Part shown: positions 1-6,538 of the stretch, piece by piece | How positions within the stretch are numbered: position 1 is the stretch's first letter | How the letters are laid out: each line of letters begins with the position of its first letter | DNA from: an uncultured Alcanivoracaceae bacterium | GTDB taxonomy: Bacteria > Pseudomonadota > Gammaproteobacteria > Pseudomonadales > Alcanivoracaceae | Direction of reading: 5' to 3' | Assembly (NCBI GenBank): GCA_937943665.1 | Contig: CALEAR010000208.1 | Location: 1 to 8,231 of the forward strand | Length of the DNA stretch: 8,231 bases | The notes under the pieces: generated by a model | Database searches by the model: none | The model's input: only the letters and a program-made list of their open reading frames with translations | What the model was told of the DNA's origin: nothing | Made by a program: the position numbers and the translations under genes

Positions 1-388
1 ATAGAGGCCAGAGCGCCACCAAGGAAGAACGCACCACATCTTGCTTTGAGACGGGGGTGACAAACCAATCTTCCCCCCCCACAAAATCTATCAGCGCTTG
101 GCCCGGCGCCGTATTGGCAATATCGCTTAAGGGTTCCAAGGCAAGGGCATCCAGCTCCACGGGCTTTTCTAAGCGCGTATAAGAGGCCACCACATCCACC
201 TGTGGCAGCAATAAAGATTGGTGAGATTTTACTAAGGCTTTTGCTCGTTCCTCAGCTGCTTGACCTGCAGCGATTTGCTCATCCTCCGCCACCACCCGTT
301 GCCAAGCCTGTTGAAAGGTCAAGGATTCTGCATGGGTGAAGGGGGCCAGCCCCATGCCTAAAACAAATAACCAATACCGAACATTCAC
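1..388 (-). CDS. TolC-family outer membrane efflux protein, N-terminal part (runs off the left edge)
   Basis: Only the first 129 residues are in the window. Residues 1-20 form a signal peptide (hydrophobic WLFVLGMGLAPF core, likely cleavage after THA). The mature start ESLTFQQAWQRVVAEDEQIA matches the first helix of outer membrane efflux proteins, and LLLPQVDVVASYTR (59-72) matches the family's turn into the first beta-strand. SSLVALWPL at the edge fits the next strand. Such proteins form trimeric outer membrane channels for type I secretion or RND/MFS-type efflux; which partner this one serves cannot be seen here. The start is GTG, chosen because AGGAAGG lies 6 nt upstream and the signal peptide begins directly after it. 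A run of eight G at 73-80 encodes V103-G104-G105-E106. The gene lies 63 nt beyond the rplI terminator hairpin side, so it is probably transcribed separately, although I found no convincing promoter in the gap. Family call is firm; specific substrate unknown. Confidence 0.85.
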   Translation of the reverse strand, partial: MNVRYWLFVLGMGLAPFTHAESLTFQQAWQRVVAEDEQIAAGQAAEERAKALVKSHQSLLLPQVDVVASYTRLEKPVELDALALEPLSDIANTAPGQALIDFVGGEDWFVTPVSKQDVVRSSLVALWPL

Positions 389-451
389 GCCACACCTTCC
401 TACGCACCTAGGTATCATTAGTAAAACAGATAAATCCAATTCTATACCAAC

Positions 452-481
452 AAAAAAGCCCAGCTCGTTTGAGCTGGGCTT
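452..481 (-). terminator. Rho-independent terminator of the rpsF-priB-rpsR-rplI operon
   Basis: An 11-bp perfect inverted repeat (AAGCCCAGCTC at 456-466, GAGCTGGGCTT at 471-481) encloses a 4-nt loop. Read on the minus strand the stem is followed directly by a run of six T (452-457, partly shared with the stem). It lies 31 nt after the rplI stop. The plus-strand side has no T run, so it works for minus-strand transcripts only. Confidence 0.93.
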
Positions 482-512
482 CAAAGGACATTCCCTTATT
501 ATGCGCGAGCGA

Positions 513-965
513 TTAAGCCTCAGCCACCACCATAAGTTTAATGGTAACTGTGACTTCTGCGTGCAAAATAAGATCAATATCGAACTCACCAATGGTGCGA
601 ATAGAGCCTTCTGGCAGCTGTACTTCAGCACGCTCCACTTCCACACCGGTTTGCTCTGTAATGGCTTCAGCGATATCACGGGTACCGATGGAACCAAACA
701 GGCGACCTTCATCACCCGCCTTAGAACCAATGGTAACAACCGCATCGGTGAGCTTCTCACCACGCTCTTTATCAGCAGCTAGCTGCTCAGCAGCGATGCG
801 CTCTAGCTCAGCACGACGTGCTTCCACCTCAGCTAAATTTTCCTTGGTGGCAGGCAACGCTTTACGCTGTGGAATTAAAAAGTTGCGGCCGTAACCAGCG
901 CGAACCTCTACCACATCACCAAGCTCGCCTAAGTTATGAATGTCTTCCAGCAGAATTACTTGCAT
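513..965 (-). CDS. rplI: 50S ribosomal protein bL9
   Basis: This is large-subunit protein L9, which binds 23S rRNA near the base of the L1 stalk. The 150-residue length is typical (E. coli 149). The N-terminal domain carries the family signature, from [17 protein letters not shown] through [16 protein letters not shown] (about 22-37). A charged linker helix follows (about 42-75), then the C-terminal domain with [20 protein letters not shown] (about 82-101). The start is supported by GAGG about 8 nt upstream of ATG. It is the last gene of the operon, 24 nt after rpsR, and is followed by a strong terminator. In many gammaproteobacteria dnaB comes next; here the neighbour is a TolC-family gene. 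Nothing unusual in the protein. Confidence 0.98.
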   Translation of the reverse strand: MQVILLEDIHNLGELGDVVEVRAGYGRNFLIPQRKALPATKENLAEVEARRAELERIAAEQLAADKERGEKLTDAVVTIGSKAGDEGRLFGSIGTRDIAEAITEQTGVEVERAEVQLPEGSIRTIGEFDIDLILHAEVTVTIKLMVVAEA

Positions 966-989
966 GGTATTAACCTCACTTAATTGAGT

Positions 990-1220
990 TTAGTTATCGT
1001 GGCTGTCGCTGTAGGGCAACAGGGCGAGGAAACGAGCTTGTTTAACCGCTTGGGCTAACTGGCGCTGGTAACGTGCGCTAGTGCCAGTGATACGGCTAGG
1101 TACAATCTTGCCAGTTTCAGTGATATAGGCTTTTAGCGTATCTAAATCTTTGTAATCGATTTGCTTAACGCCTTCCGCGGTGAAGCGGCAAAACTTACGG
1201 CGACGATAAAAACGGGCCAT
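990..1220 (-). CDS. rpsR: 30S ribosomal protein bS18
   Basis: This is small-subunit protein S18, which binds the platform of the 30S subunit as a heterodimer with S6. The 76 residues match the usual length (E. coli 75). The basic start [17 protein letters not shown] and the core [19 protein letters not shown] (about 38-56) are hallmarks of the family. The start is supported by AAGGAG about 6 nt upstream of ATG. It lies 21 nt after priB and 24 nt before rplI, in the conserved rpsF-priB-rpsR-rplI order. Its product is also the likely co-ligand, with S6, of the rpsF leader described at 1898-1975. Confidence 0.98.
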   Translation of the reverse strand: MARFYRRRKFCRFTAEGVKQIDYKDLDTLKAYITETGKIVPSRITGTSARYQRQLAQAVKQARFLALLPYSDSHDN

Positions 1221-1241
1221 GGTGTTCTCCTTCAGTATTCG

Positions 1242-1559
1242 TTAAAGACGAGTCAGCTTGCTCACATGAAGTTGTAATCGCTGCTTGGCTTCCCCCTTGT
1301 ATCCACCTCGTGCGAGAAACCCTTCCACTTGCACCGCACTTCCCACTGAAAGCGCTTGGCTTTGTGTAACCCAATCTTGCCCTAAAAACACCAGTGCAAT
1401 ATCAAGTCGGACTTCTCGTGGTTGCCCTAGCTCCACTTGGCGAGATCTATGCTCTAACCAAAGGCGCTGTCGTGGGACACCCGCAGGGGTATAAGCCACC
1501 TCTTCCACACGCGTTATCACTCCCGTGAGGAGAAGGCGATTAACCTCTTCGTAACTCAG
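1242..1559 (-). CDS. priB: Primosomal replication protein PriB, probable CTG start
   Basis: PriB is a small OB-fold single-stranded-DNA-binding protein that helps PriA and DnaT reload the replicative helicase at stalled forks. The stretch [16 protein letters not shown] matches the E. coli PriB core, and [12 protein letters not shown] with the following LQLHVSKL matches its last strands. The first ATG/GTG/TTG-type codon in frame is GTG at 1520, giving 92 residues, but that cuts off the first OB strand. The frame upstream of it encodes [12 protein letters not shown], which matches the NRLVLSG start of known PriB. No ATG, GTG, TTG or ATT lies in that extension before the in-frame TGA. The only usable near-cognate start is CTG at 1557-1559, which overlaps the rpsF stop as CTGA and has GGAAGAGG 7 nt upstream. 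That start gives 105 residues (E. coli 104). Identity is firm; the start codon is inference. Confidence 0.85.
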   Translation of the reverse strand: MSYEEVNRLLLTGVITRVEEVAYTPAGVPRQRLWLEHRSRQVELGQPREVRLDIALVFLGQDWVTQSQALSVGSAVQVEGFLARGGYKGEAKQRLQLHVSKLTRL

Positions 1560-1897
1560 CTTGCTGCCTCTTCCTTCTCACTATTTTTTGCCAATGGGGA
1601 AGCTTCTGTTACCGCTTCATCGCGACGTAAAATCAGGTTGCGAATCACCGCATCGTTAAAGCGGAAGGTGTTTTCTAACTCTTCAAGAGTGTCACCATCG
1701 CACTCAATGTTCATGAGCACATAGTGTGCTTTGTGAACCTTATTAATGGGGTAAGCCAACTGACGACGACCCCAATCTTCTAAGCGATGCACGGTACCGT
1801 TCGCCTCGGTGATTAAAGAGGTGTAACGCTCAATCATGGCGGGCACTTGCTCGCTCTGGTCTGGATGAACCAGAAATACAATTTCGTAATGACGCAT
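1556..1897 (-). CDS. rpsF: 30S ribosomal protein bS6
   Basis: This is small-subunit protein S6, partner of S18 on the 30S platform. The 113-residue protein begins [18 protein letters not shown], a standard S6 start, and contains [20 protein letters not shown] (41-60), the conserved centre of the fold. [16 protein letters not shown] follows at 81-96, and a charged tail at 97-113 ends EKEEAAS. The open frame continues upstream to 1999, but the start at 1897 is chosen because AAGGAG lies 6 nt before it and the family begins there. The extra upstream residues would be translated from the leader RNA. The gene heads its operon and its TGA overlaps the proposed CTG start of priB, which suggests translational coupling. 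The leader can pair with the ribosome binding site (see 1898-1975). Confidence 0.98.
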   Translation of the reverse strand: MRHYEIVFLVHPDQSEQVPAMIERYTSLITEANGTVHRLEDWGRRQLAYPINKVHKAHYVLMNIECDGDTLEELENTFRFNDAVIRNLILRRDEAVTEASPLAKNSEKEEAAS

Positions 1898-1975
1898 CTT
1901 AAGCTCCTTACGGTTTCGACAGCCTTCCGACTCAGCGGTAAGGCAAGGAGACCTGCCACCAAGGCAGCAGGAAGT
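1898..1975 (-). promoter_or_regulatory. rpsF leader RNA, probable S6:S18 autoregulatory element
   Basis: On the minus strand, CCTTAC (1938-1943) can pair perfectly with GTAAGG (1906-1911), which contains most of the AAGGAG ribosome binding site of rpsF. Inside it, AGTC-GGAA-GGCT (1921-1932) forms a short hairpin with a GNRA-type tetraloop. CCG occurs next to the closing helix on both sides (ACCGC and AACCG). In many bacteria the rpsF leader binds the S6:S18 complex through a structure with a conserved CCG in an internal loop, giving feedback control of the operon; this layout fits that. A second hairpin lies upstream (1952-1971, CCTGC pairing with GCAGG), and its GGCA arm could instead pair with TGCC at 1942-1945. 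The 5' end near 1975 is inferred from the promoter. The structure is seen by eye, not computed. Confidence 0.6.
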
Positions 1976-1981
1976 GGCGGG

Positions 1982-2010
1982 ATTGTACCTAAAGCCCACA
2001 CATTACTCAA
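1982..2010 (-). promoter_or_regulatory. Sigma70-type promoter of the rpsF operon
   Basis: Minus-strand -35 TTGAGT (2005-2010) and -10 TACAAT (1982-1987) are separated by exactly 17 nt. Each hexamer matches the consensus at four or five of six positions. Transcription would start near 1975, giving a leader of about 78 nt before rpsF. Confidence 0.8.
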
Positions 2011-2016
2011 CGGTCA

Positions 2017-2045
2017 TTGCTTATTCTTAATTTAACTTTTATGCT
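2017..2045 (+). promoter_or_regulatory. Probable promoter of the plus-strand secreted-protein gene
   Basis: Plus-strand -35 TTGCTT (2017-2022) and -10 TATGCT (2040-2045) are 17 nt apart, in AT-rich DNA, with the gene starting 47 nt downstream of the -10 box. It is back to back with the rpsF promoter; the two -35 boxes are only 6 nt apart, so the two polymerases could compete. Hexamer matches are moderate. Confidence 0.5.
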
Positions 2046-2092
2046 CAAAATTATCCGTTCACTATTCCAATAACAAACACAAACGGTGAGCA

Positions 2093-2497
2093 ATGAAGAC
2101 ATACCACTTTGTTTTATTGGCGCTGTTGTTCAGCCTTAGTGCTTTCAGCCTGGCTCAAACCCAGAATCAGAAGGCATCAACACTGTCTGAGTTAAACGAA
2201 GATCACCTACGCCAATACAGTTATCACACCCCACTCCCCCTTAATGAAGATGCGCAATCCTTGCCAAGCACCTTTGCCATTAGCATTAACCCCCACAACG
2301 AGGACCAAAAAGCGTTGTTCGAGGAGCAGCAACTCATTTATCAACGGGAGCGGGATGCAGAGGAAGGTACCTTAAGTGCGGACCCACGGCACACTCGTGC
2401 ACTCACCATAGATAGAGGGGAAGCGCACTATTTTTTATACCAAGACACCTTATTGCTAAGAGGGCACACCAAAGCTTTTTATTCTCAGCAGCCTTAG
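2093..2497 (+). CDS. Small predicted secreted protein of unknown function
   Basis: I do not recognise this 134-residue protein. Residues 1-21 look like a Sec signal peptide: MKTYH, then a hydrophobic core FVLLALLFSLSAFSL, then a good signal peptidase I site (S-L-A before QTQ). There is no lipobox Cys, so export to the periplasm or beyond is likelier than a lipoprotein. The mature part is hydrophilic and rich in charged residues and Gln, has no Cys and no further membrane segment, and ends in a more hydrophobic stretch AHYFLYQDTLLLRGHTKAFY. It is the only plus-strand gene in the window. GGTGAG lies 2 nt before the ATG, closer than ideal for a ribosome binding site. Its TAG overlaps the murI stop from the opposite strand by two bases. 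A promoter-like pair upstream and the signal peptide support a real gene; function is open. Confidence 0.72.
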   Translation: MKTYHFVLLALLFSLSAFSLAQTQNQKASTLSELNEDHLRQYSYHTPLPLNEDAQSLPSTFAISINPHNEDQKALFEEQQLIYQRERDAEEGTLSADPRHTRALTIDRGEAHYFLYQDTLLLRGHTKAFYSQQP

Positions 2498-3315
2498 TGT
2501 GCAAACTGGGTTAAATCTAGCGCCTTCACCTTCGGCACATCATCACCAAACAGATGCTGATGAACACGCTGAAAGCGCTCTTCATCGCCAGTGGTATAAA
2601 ACGCATGATTACGTTCTTCTGTGGCCACATTAAGCTGTTCCAAAAAACCCAATACAGAACTTACCTCATTGGCCACCTCTTCGTTGGAAGAGATAATTTG
2701 TATTGCTTCCCCCACCACCTCTTGTATTACAGGGCGCAACAGAGGGTAATGGGTGCAGCCTAGCACCAAGGTATCCATGGGATGCTGCTCAATAAAAGGC
2801 CGTAACGCGGCGGACACCACCTCAAAGGCCTGTTGGCCCTCCACCTCCCCTTCTTCCACCAAGGGCACAAAAGAAGGGCAAGCCAATGAAGCCACCCTTA
2901 AACTAGGTTTGAGTTGCTTTAAGGTGGCCTCATAGGCACCACTATTAATGGTACCCAAGGTGCCTATCACTCCCACCTGCTCACTTTGCGAGACTTTAAT
3001 GGCTGCACGCGCACCTGGGTGAATAACTCCCACCACGGGGATGGATAGCTCTTGGCGAAGGCTTTCTAAGGTAAATGCGGTGGCCGTATTACAGGCAATC
3101 ACCAACATCTTGATGGGTTGTTGCAATAAAAAAGCCACCATCTCACGGGTAAAACGCTGCACTTCTTCCGCTGGCCTTGGGCCATAAGGGCATCGTAGGG
3201 TATCACCCACATAAATAATATTTTCATTGGGCAGTTGACGCATCAGCTCATGCACCACAGTGAGGCCGCCCACTCCTGAATCAATTACCCCAATGGGCAA
3301 GGTCGCTACATTCAT
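2494..3315 (-). CDS. murI: Glutamate racemase, Bacillus RacE-like type
   Basis: It converts L-glutamate to D-glutamate for peptidoglycan without a cofactor, using two cysteines as acid and base. Both are present: C75 in VIACNTATA and C187 in LGCTHYPLL. D12-S13 of VIDSGVGGLTV and the HYP motif complete the active site. Length is 273 residues, typical of the family. The sequence resembles Bacillus RacE more than E. coli MurI: YVGDTLRCPYGPRPAEEV and the stretch IPVVGVIHPGARAAIKV are close to the Bacillus form as I recall it. The N-terminal extension of E. coli MurI is missing. The ATG is 1 nt after the rlmB stop, so it is the third gene of rnr-rlmB-murI and probably translationally coupled. Its stop overlaps that of the convergent gene, with no terminator visible between them. 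Confidence 0.96.
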   Translation of the reverse strand: MNVATLPIGVIDSGVGGLTVVHELMRQLPNENIIYVGDTLRCPYGPRPAEEVQRFTREMVAFLLQQPIKMLVIACNTATAFTLESLRQELSIPVVGVIHPGARAAIKVSQSEQVGVIGTLGTINSGAYEATLKQLKPSLRVASLACPSFVPLVEEGEVEGQQAFEVVSAALRPFIEQHPMDTLVLGCTHYPLLRPVIQEVVGEAIQIISSNEEVANEVSSVLGFLEQLNVATEERNHAFYTTGDEERFQRVHQHLFGDDVPKVKALDLTQFAH

Positions 3316-3316
3316 T

Positions 3317-4060
3317 TCAAGGCCGCAAATGATAAAGCACCACCGCCGTGGCCACGGAAACGTTTAAGCTTTCCACATAGCCACGCATGGGAATTTCCAC
3401 AAAGTAATCACAGTGCTCTGCCACCAGTGGCCGCATACCCTCACCTTCGGCTCCCATCACCACCACGGTGGGGCCTGTGAGCACAAAATCTTTCAAGGAC
3501 TGACTTTGCTCACCCACATCGGTGCCCACCACCCAATAACCAAGCTCCTTCAGGGCACGTAAGGTTTGCGCCAAGTTACTCACTTCAAAGTAGGGTACGG
3601 TTTCTGCGCCCCCCACCGCCGTGCGTGCCACCACAGGGGTTAAACCACAAGCATTACGTTTAGGCACCACCACCGCCGTTACTCCCACTGCATCAGCTGT
3701 TCGTAAACAGGCGCCAAGATTATGGGGATCGGTAACACCATCTAGCATAAGCACCAAGGGTGCCTCTTGTACTGTACTTTCTAAATAGGCGCTTAACCCA
3801 TGATGATCTCCCACGGGCTTAGGCCGCGCCCTTAACCCCACCCCTTGGTGCTGTGGGCCACAATGACGTTCAAGCACTTCGCGGCGGGCTTGCTGCACTG
3901 CCACGCCCGCTTGTTTAGCAAGGTCCAGCAAAGCTGTTAAACGATCATCGCCACGGGATAACCGCCCCTCTAGCACAAACATTTCTAACGCTGCTTCAGG
4001 CCGATGACGTAAAATGGCTTCCACTGCATGGAAGCCGGAATACCAAATGGGTTTACTCAC
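3317..4060 (-). CDS. rlmB: 23S rRNA (guanosine-2'-O-)-methyltransferase RlmB (SpoU/TrmH family)
   Basis: It methylates the 2'-hydroxyl of a guanosine in the peptidyl-transferase region of 23S rRNA (G2251 in E. coli), using S-adenosylmethionine. Residues 1 to about 80 form the substrate-binding domain (WYSGFHAVEAIL start). The trefoil-knot SPOUT domain follows with all three SpoU motifs: DPHNLGACLRTADAVG (111-126, with N114 and R120), VVVMGAEGEGM (199-209) and IPMRGYVESLNVSVATAVVLY (223-243, with S231, N233 and S235). Length is 247 residues (E. coli 243). The start is GTG, overlapping the rnr TGA as GTGA, with AAAAGG about 9 nt upstream; this couples its translation to rnr, the same pairing seen in other gammaproteobacteria. 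Nothing in the protein is odd. Confidence 0.97.
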   Translation of the reverse strand: MSKPIWYSGFHAVEAILRHRPEAALEMFVLEGRLSRGDDRLTALLDLAKQAGVAVQQARREVLERHCGPQHQGVGLRARPKPVGDHHGLSAYLESTVQEAPLVLMLDGVTDPHNLGACLRTADAVGVTAVVVPKRNACGLTPVVARTAVGGAETVPYFEVSNLAQTLRALKELGYWVVGTDVGEQSQSLKDFVLTGPTVVVMGAEGEGMRPLVAEHCDYFVEIPMRGYVESLNVSVATAVVLYHLRP

Positions 4061-6450
4061 TTTCGCTTACCTTTTCGTTTACTTCGCTTAGGTCTTTCAT
4101 TGCCCTTTTGGGTGACCAAGGGAGGAATTTTGCCTTCCGCTAACGCTTGACGTGTGCTTTTTTTAGTGGATGCTTTAGGAGAAGAAGCCTCCTGCTTTTC
4201 GTTCACCAATAACAAATCGATATTGCGATCTTCCACATGCACCGCAGCCACCTGCACTCGCACCTTATCGCCTAAGCGGAATTGCTGCCCACTGCGTTCA
4301 CCCACTAAACGCTGACGCTTATCATCATAGTGGTAATAATCATCCCCTAAATGGGCAATGTGCACCAAACCATCGATAAACAAATCATCAAGCTGCACAA
4401 ACAAGCCAAAACCTGTTACACCACTGATCACCCCACTAAACTCAGCCCCAAGATGCTGCTCCATGTACTGGCACTTAAGCCATTGCTCCACATCTCGGCT
4501 GGCTTCCTCTGCGCGCCGCTCCGCCATGGAGCAATGCTCACCTAAGTGGTTCATTTCTGTCATGGTATAGGGCAACACTTGCTGTTGATCCAATGGTGGC
4601 AACAGCCCTAAATTCACCACATGTTTTGGATGCAGCTCTTGGCGAATCAAATAACGTATGGCACGGTGCAACAGCAAATCTGGATACCGACGAATAGGAG
4701 AGGTGAAATGAGCGTAGGCCTTATACGCCAAGCCGAAGTGCCCCTTATTATGGGGCCCATAGTAGGCCTGTGTCATGGTGCGCAGCATCATCACTTGAAT
4801 CAATAACTTATCATCACGCTGCTTAATGCGCTCCGCCAAGGCCAAAAATACCGCTGGCTTCACATCGCCCTGCTTTTCGTTCCAATCTAAACTTAGCCCC
4901 AAGGGGCCAATATAGCTGCGTAAGCTTTCCAACTTATCGGGCTTTGGAGGCTCGTGATTACGATACAACGCCGGCAGTTGCGCCATTCCCACTAATTTAG
5001 CCGCACAAATATTGGCAGCCAGCATGGCTTCTTCGATCATGCGGTGGGATACATTGCGCTCCAAAGGCACTATGGCTTCTATTTTTTCCTCATCATCATA
5101 AAGAATTTGCGTTTCCGTGGTATCAAAATCCATGGCCCCACGTTCATCCCTACGCTCCTTCAACTTCTCATACAAAGCATGGTAATGGTGCAACATTTGA
5201 ATAATGTCTGCAGATATATGTTCTTGCATCCATTGCGCATGTTCGGAATCAGGTGCTTCAAGCAAGGCGCCCACTTGTTCATAAGTTAGGCGCCCGTGGG
5301 AGCGAATTACGCCTTCGCCAAAACGAAATCCCGTAATGCGCCCATTCCGAGAAATCTGCATATCGCAATACAAAGTTAGGCGATCCACATTGGGATTAAG
5401 GGAACAAATGCCATTGGATAACGCAGTGGGCAACATGGGCACCACACGGTTGGGGAAATACACGGATGTGCCACGGCGCTCTGCTTCTTGATCTAGCACG
5501 GAACCCGGGGGGACGTAATGGGACACATCGGCAATGGCCACCACCAAACGCCAACCACCTCGATTGCGCGGGGCCACATAGATGGCATCATCAAAATCTC
5601 GTGCATCTTCGCCATCAATGGTAACAAAGGGCAAATCGCGCAAATCCACGCGCCCAACAATATCCTCTTCACCCACCTCCTGAGGTAGCTTTTCTGCGGC
5701 CTCTAATACCTCTTCAGGCCACACAAAGGGAATTTCATAGCTGCGCAGCGCCACTTCTACTTCCATGCCTGGGGCATCAGGGGTGGCAATAATTTCTTCT
5801 AATCTTACCTGTAGGCGATGCCCCTTAGGTGATGGGTACTGGGTAATCACCCCTCGCACATGATCCCCTGTGGCGGGCTGCAAGCCGTTCATATCGGTAA
5901 TTAATACTTCCTGTGCGAGCCGTCGATTAGCCGGTTCAATCAGGTGAACCCCAGATTCATTAATGTAACGCCCCACAATTTGAGTAATACCGTGCTCTAA
6001 TACTTCCACAATACGAGCTTCACGCTTACCAAAACGGTTGTAACCATCAGCACTCACCAGCACCTTATCGCCATCTAACACATGACGCATTTGGTAGGGT
6101 GATATAAAAAGATCTTCCCCCTCTTCCACCACCACAAAACCAAAGCCATCGCGATGCCCCTGAACACGGCCAGTGATGAGGTTCATGCGATCCAACACCC
6201 CATATTGGCCGCGACGATTTCGTCGCAACTGCCCATCGCGCACCATGGCATTCAAGCGACGGCGCAGAGCCTCGCAATCCTGCTCATTACCAACAATGCC
6301 AAGTAGCTCTTCAAGCTCTTCTAGGTGCTGAGGCTTATCCTGCTCATTCAGCAACTGCAAAATATACTCTCGGCTGGCAATGGGCCTTTCGTATCGCTTA
6401 GCTTCTCTATCCGCATAAGGATCACGGTAGCGTTTCTCTTTCTTACTCAT
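4057..6450 (-). CDS. rnr: Ribonuclease R (3'-5' exoribonuclease)
   Basis: RNase R degrades structured RNA from the 3' end and acts in mRNA and rRNA turnover and quality control. The 797-residue protein has the full RNB-family order: a winged-helix domain (about 24-85), two cold-shock domains (about 90-225), the catalytic RNB domain (about 265-600), an S1 domain (about 668-750) and a Lys/Arg-rich tail ending KRSKRKGKRK. The Mg-binding aspartates of TIDGEDARDFDDA are intact (D279, D285, D287, D288), as is HFTSPIRRYPDLLLHRAI (581-598). The basic tail is about 48 residues, somewhat shorter than in E. coli (813 total). The ribosome binding site is weak: AGGA sits 13 nt before the ATG within AGGAATTTCCT, a small inverted repeat. 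A TATTAT box at 6470-6475 could be a -10, but no good -35 accompanies it. It heads rnr-rlmB-murI. Confidence 0.98.
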   Translation of the reverse strand: MSKKEKRYRDPYADREAKRYERPIASREYILQLLNEQDKPQHLEELEELLGIVGNEQDCEALRRRLNAMVRDGQLRRNRRGQYGVLDRMNLITGRVQGHRDGFGFVVVEEGEDLFISPYQMRHVLDGDKVLVSADGYNRFGKREARIVEVLEHGITQIVGRYINESGVHLIEPANRRLAQEVLITDMNGLQPATGDHVRGVITQYPSPKGHRLQVRLEEIIATPDAPGMEVEVALRSYEIPFVWPEEVLEAAEKLPQEVGEEDIVGRVDLRDLPFVTIDGEDARDFDDAIYVAPRNRGGWRLVVAIADVSHYVPPGSVLDQEAERRGTSVYFPNRVVPMLPTALSNGICSLNPNVDRLTLYCDMQISRNGRITGFRFGEGVIRSHGRLTYEQVGALLEAPDSEHAQWMQEHISADIIQMLHHYHALYEKLKERRDERGAMDFDTTETQILYDDEEKIEAIVPLERNVSHRMIEEAMLAANICAAKLVGMAQLPALYRNHEPPKPDKLESLRSYIGPLGLSLDWNEKQGDVKPAVFLALAERIKQRDDKLLIQVMMLRTMTQAYYGPHNKGHFGLAYKAYAHFTSPIRRYPDLLLHRAIRYLIRQELHPKHVVNLGLLPPLDQQQVLPYTMTEMNHLGEHCSMAERRAEEASRDVEQWLKCQYMEQHLGAEFSGVISGVTGFGLFVQLDDLFIDGLVHIAHLGDDYYHYDDKRQRLVGERSGQQFRLGDKVRVQVAAVHVEDRNIDLLLVNEKQEASSPKASTKKSTRQALAEGKIPPLVTQKGNERPKRSKRKGKRK

Positions 6451-6490
6451 AAAGTGAGGAAATTCCTAAATAATAGCTGCCTTTAAATGC

Positions 6491-6511
6491 AAAAAGGCCG
6501 CATAAGCGGCC
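6491..6511 (-). terminator. Rho-independent terminator after the Pmp3-family gene
   Basis: GGCCGC (6496-6501) and GCGGCC (6506-6511) form a 6-bp all-GC stem with loop ATAA/TTAT. On the minus strand it is followed by TTTTTGCATTT. It lies 27 nt after the stop of the small membrane protein gene and separates it from rnr, whose ATG is 41 nt further on. Confidence 0.9.
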
Positions 6512-6538
6512 AAGTGAAACCTTCACAAAAACCATTGG

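Noticed and set aside
389..451. Promoter for the TolC-family gene
   Set aside because: TATAGAAT and TTGGAT occur, but no pairing of hexamers at an acceptable spacing is convincing.
541..894. Plus-strand open frames opposite rplI (541-894 and 336-782)
   Set aside because: They are shadows of a well-supported ribosomal protein gene, with low-complexity Ser/Ala-rich or irregular sequence and no ribosome binding site.
1898..1999. Upstream extension of rpsF to 1999
   Set aside because: The extra residues are translated leader RNA; the family start MRHYEIVF has a good ribosome binding site at 1897, and the extension begins about 24 nt upstream of the inferred transcript start.
6470..6498. Promoter directly before rnr
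   Set aside because: TATTAT at 6470-6475 is a fair -10, but the 15-18 nt spacings give only terminator T-run sequence for a -35; not strong enough to list.
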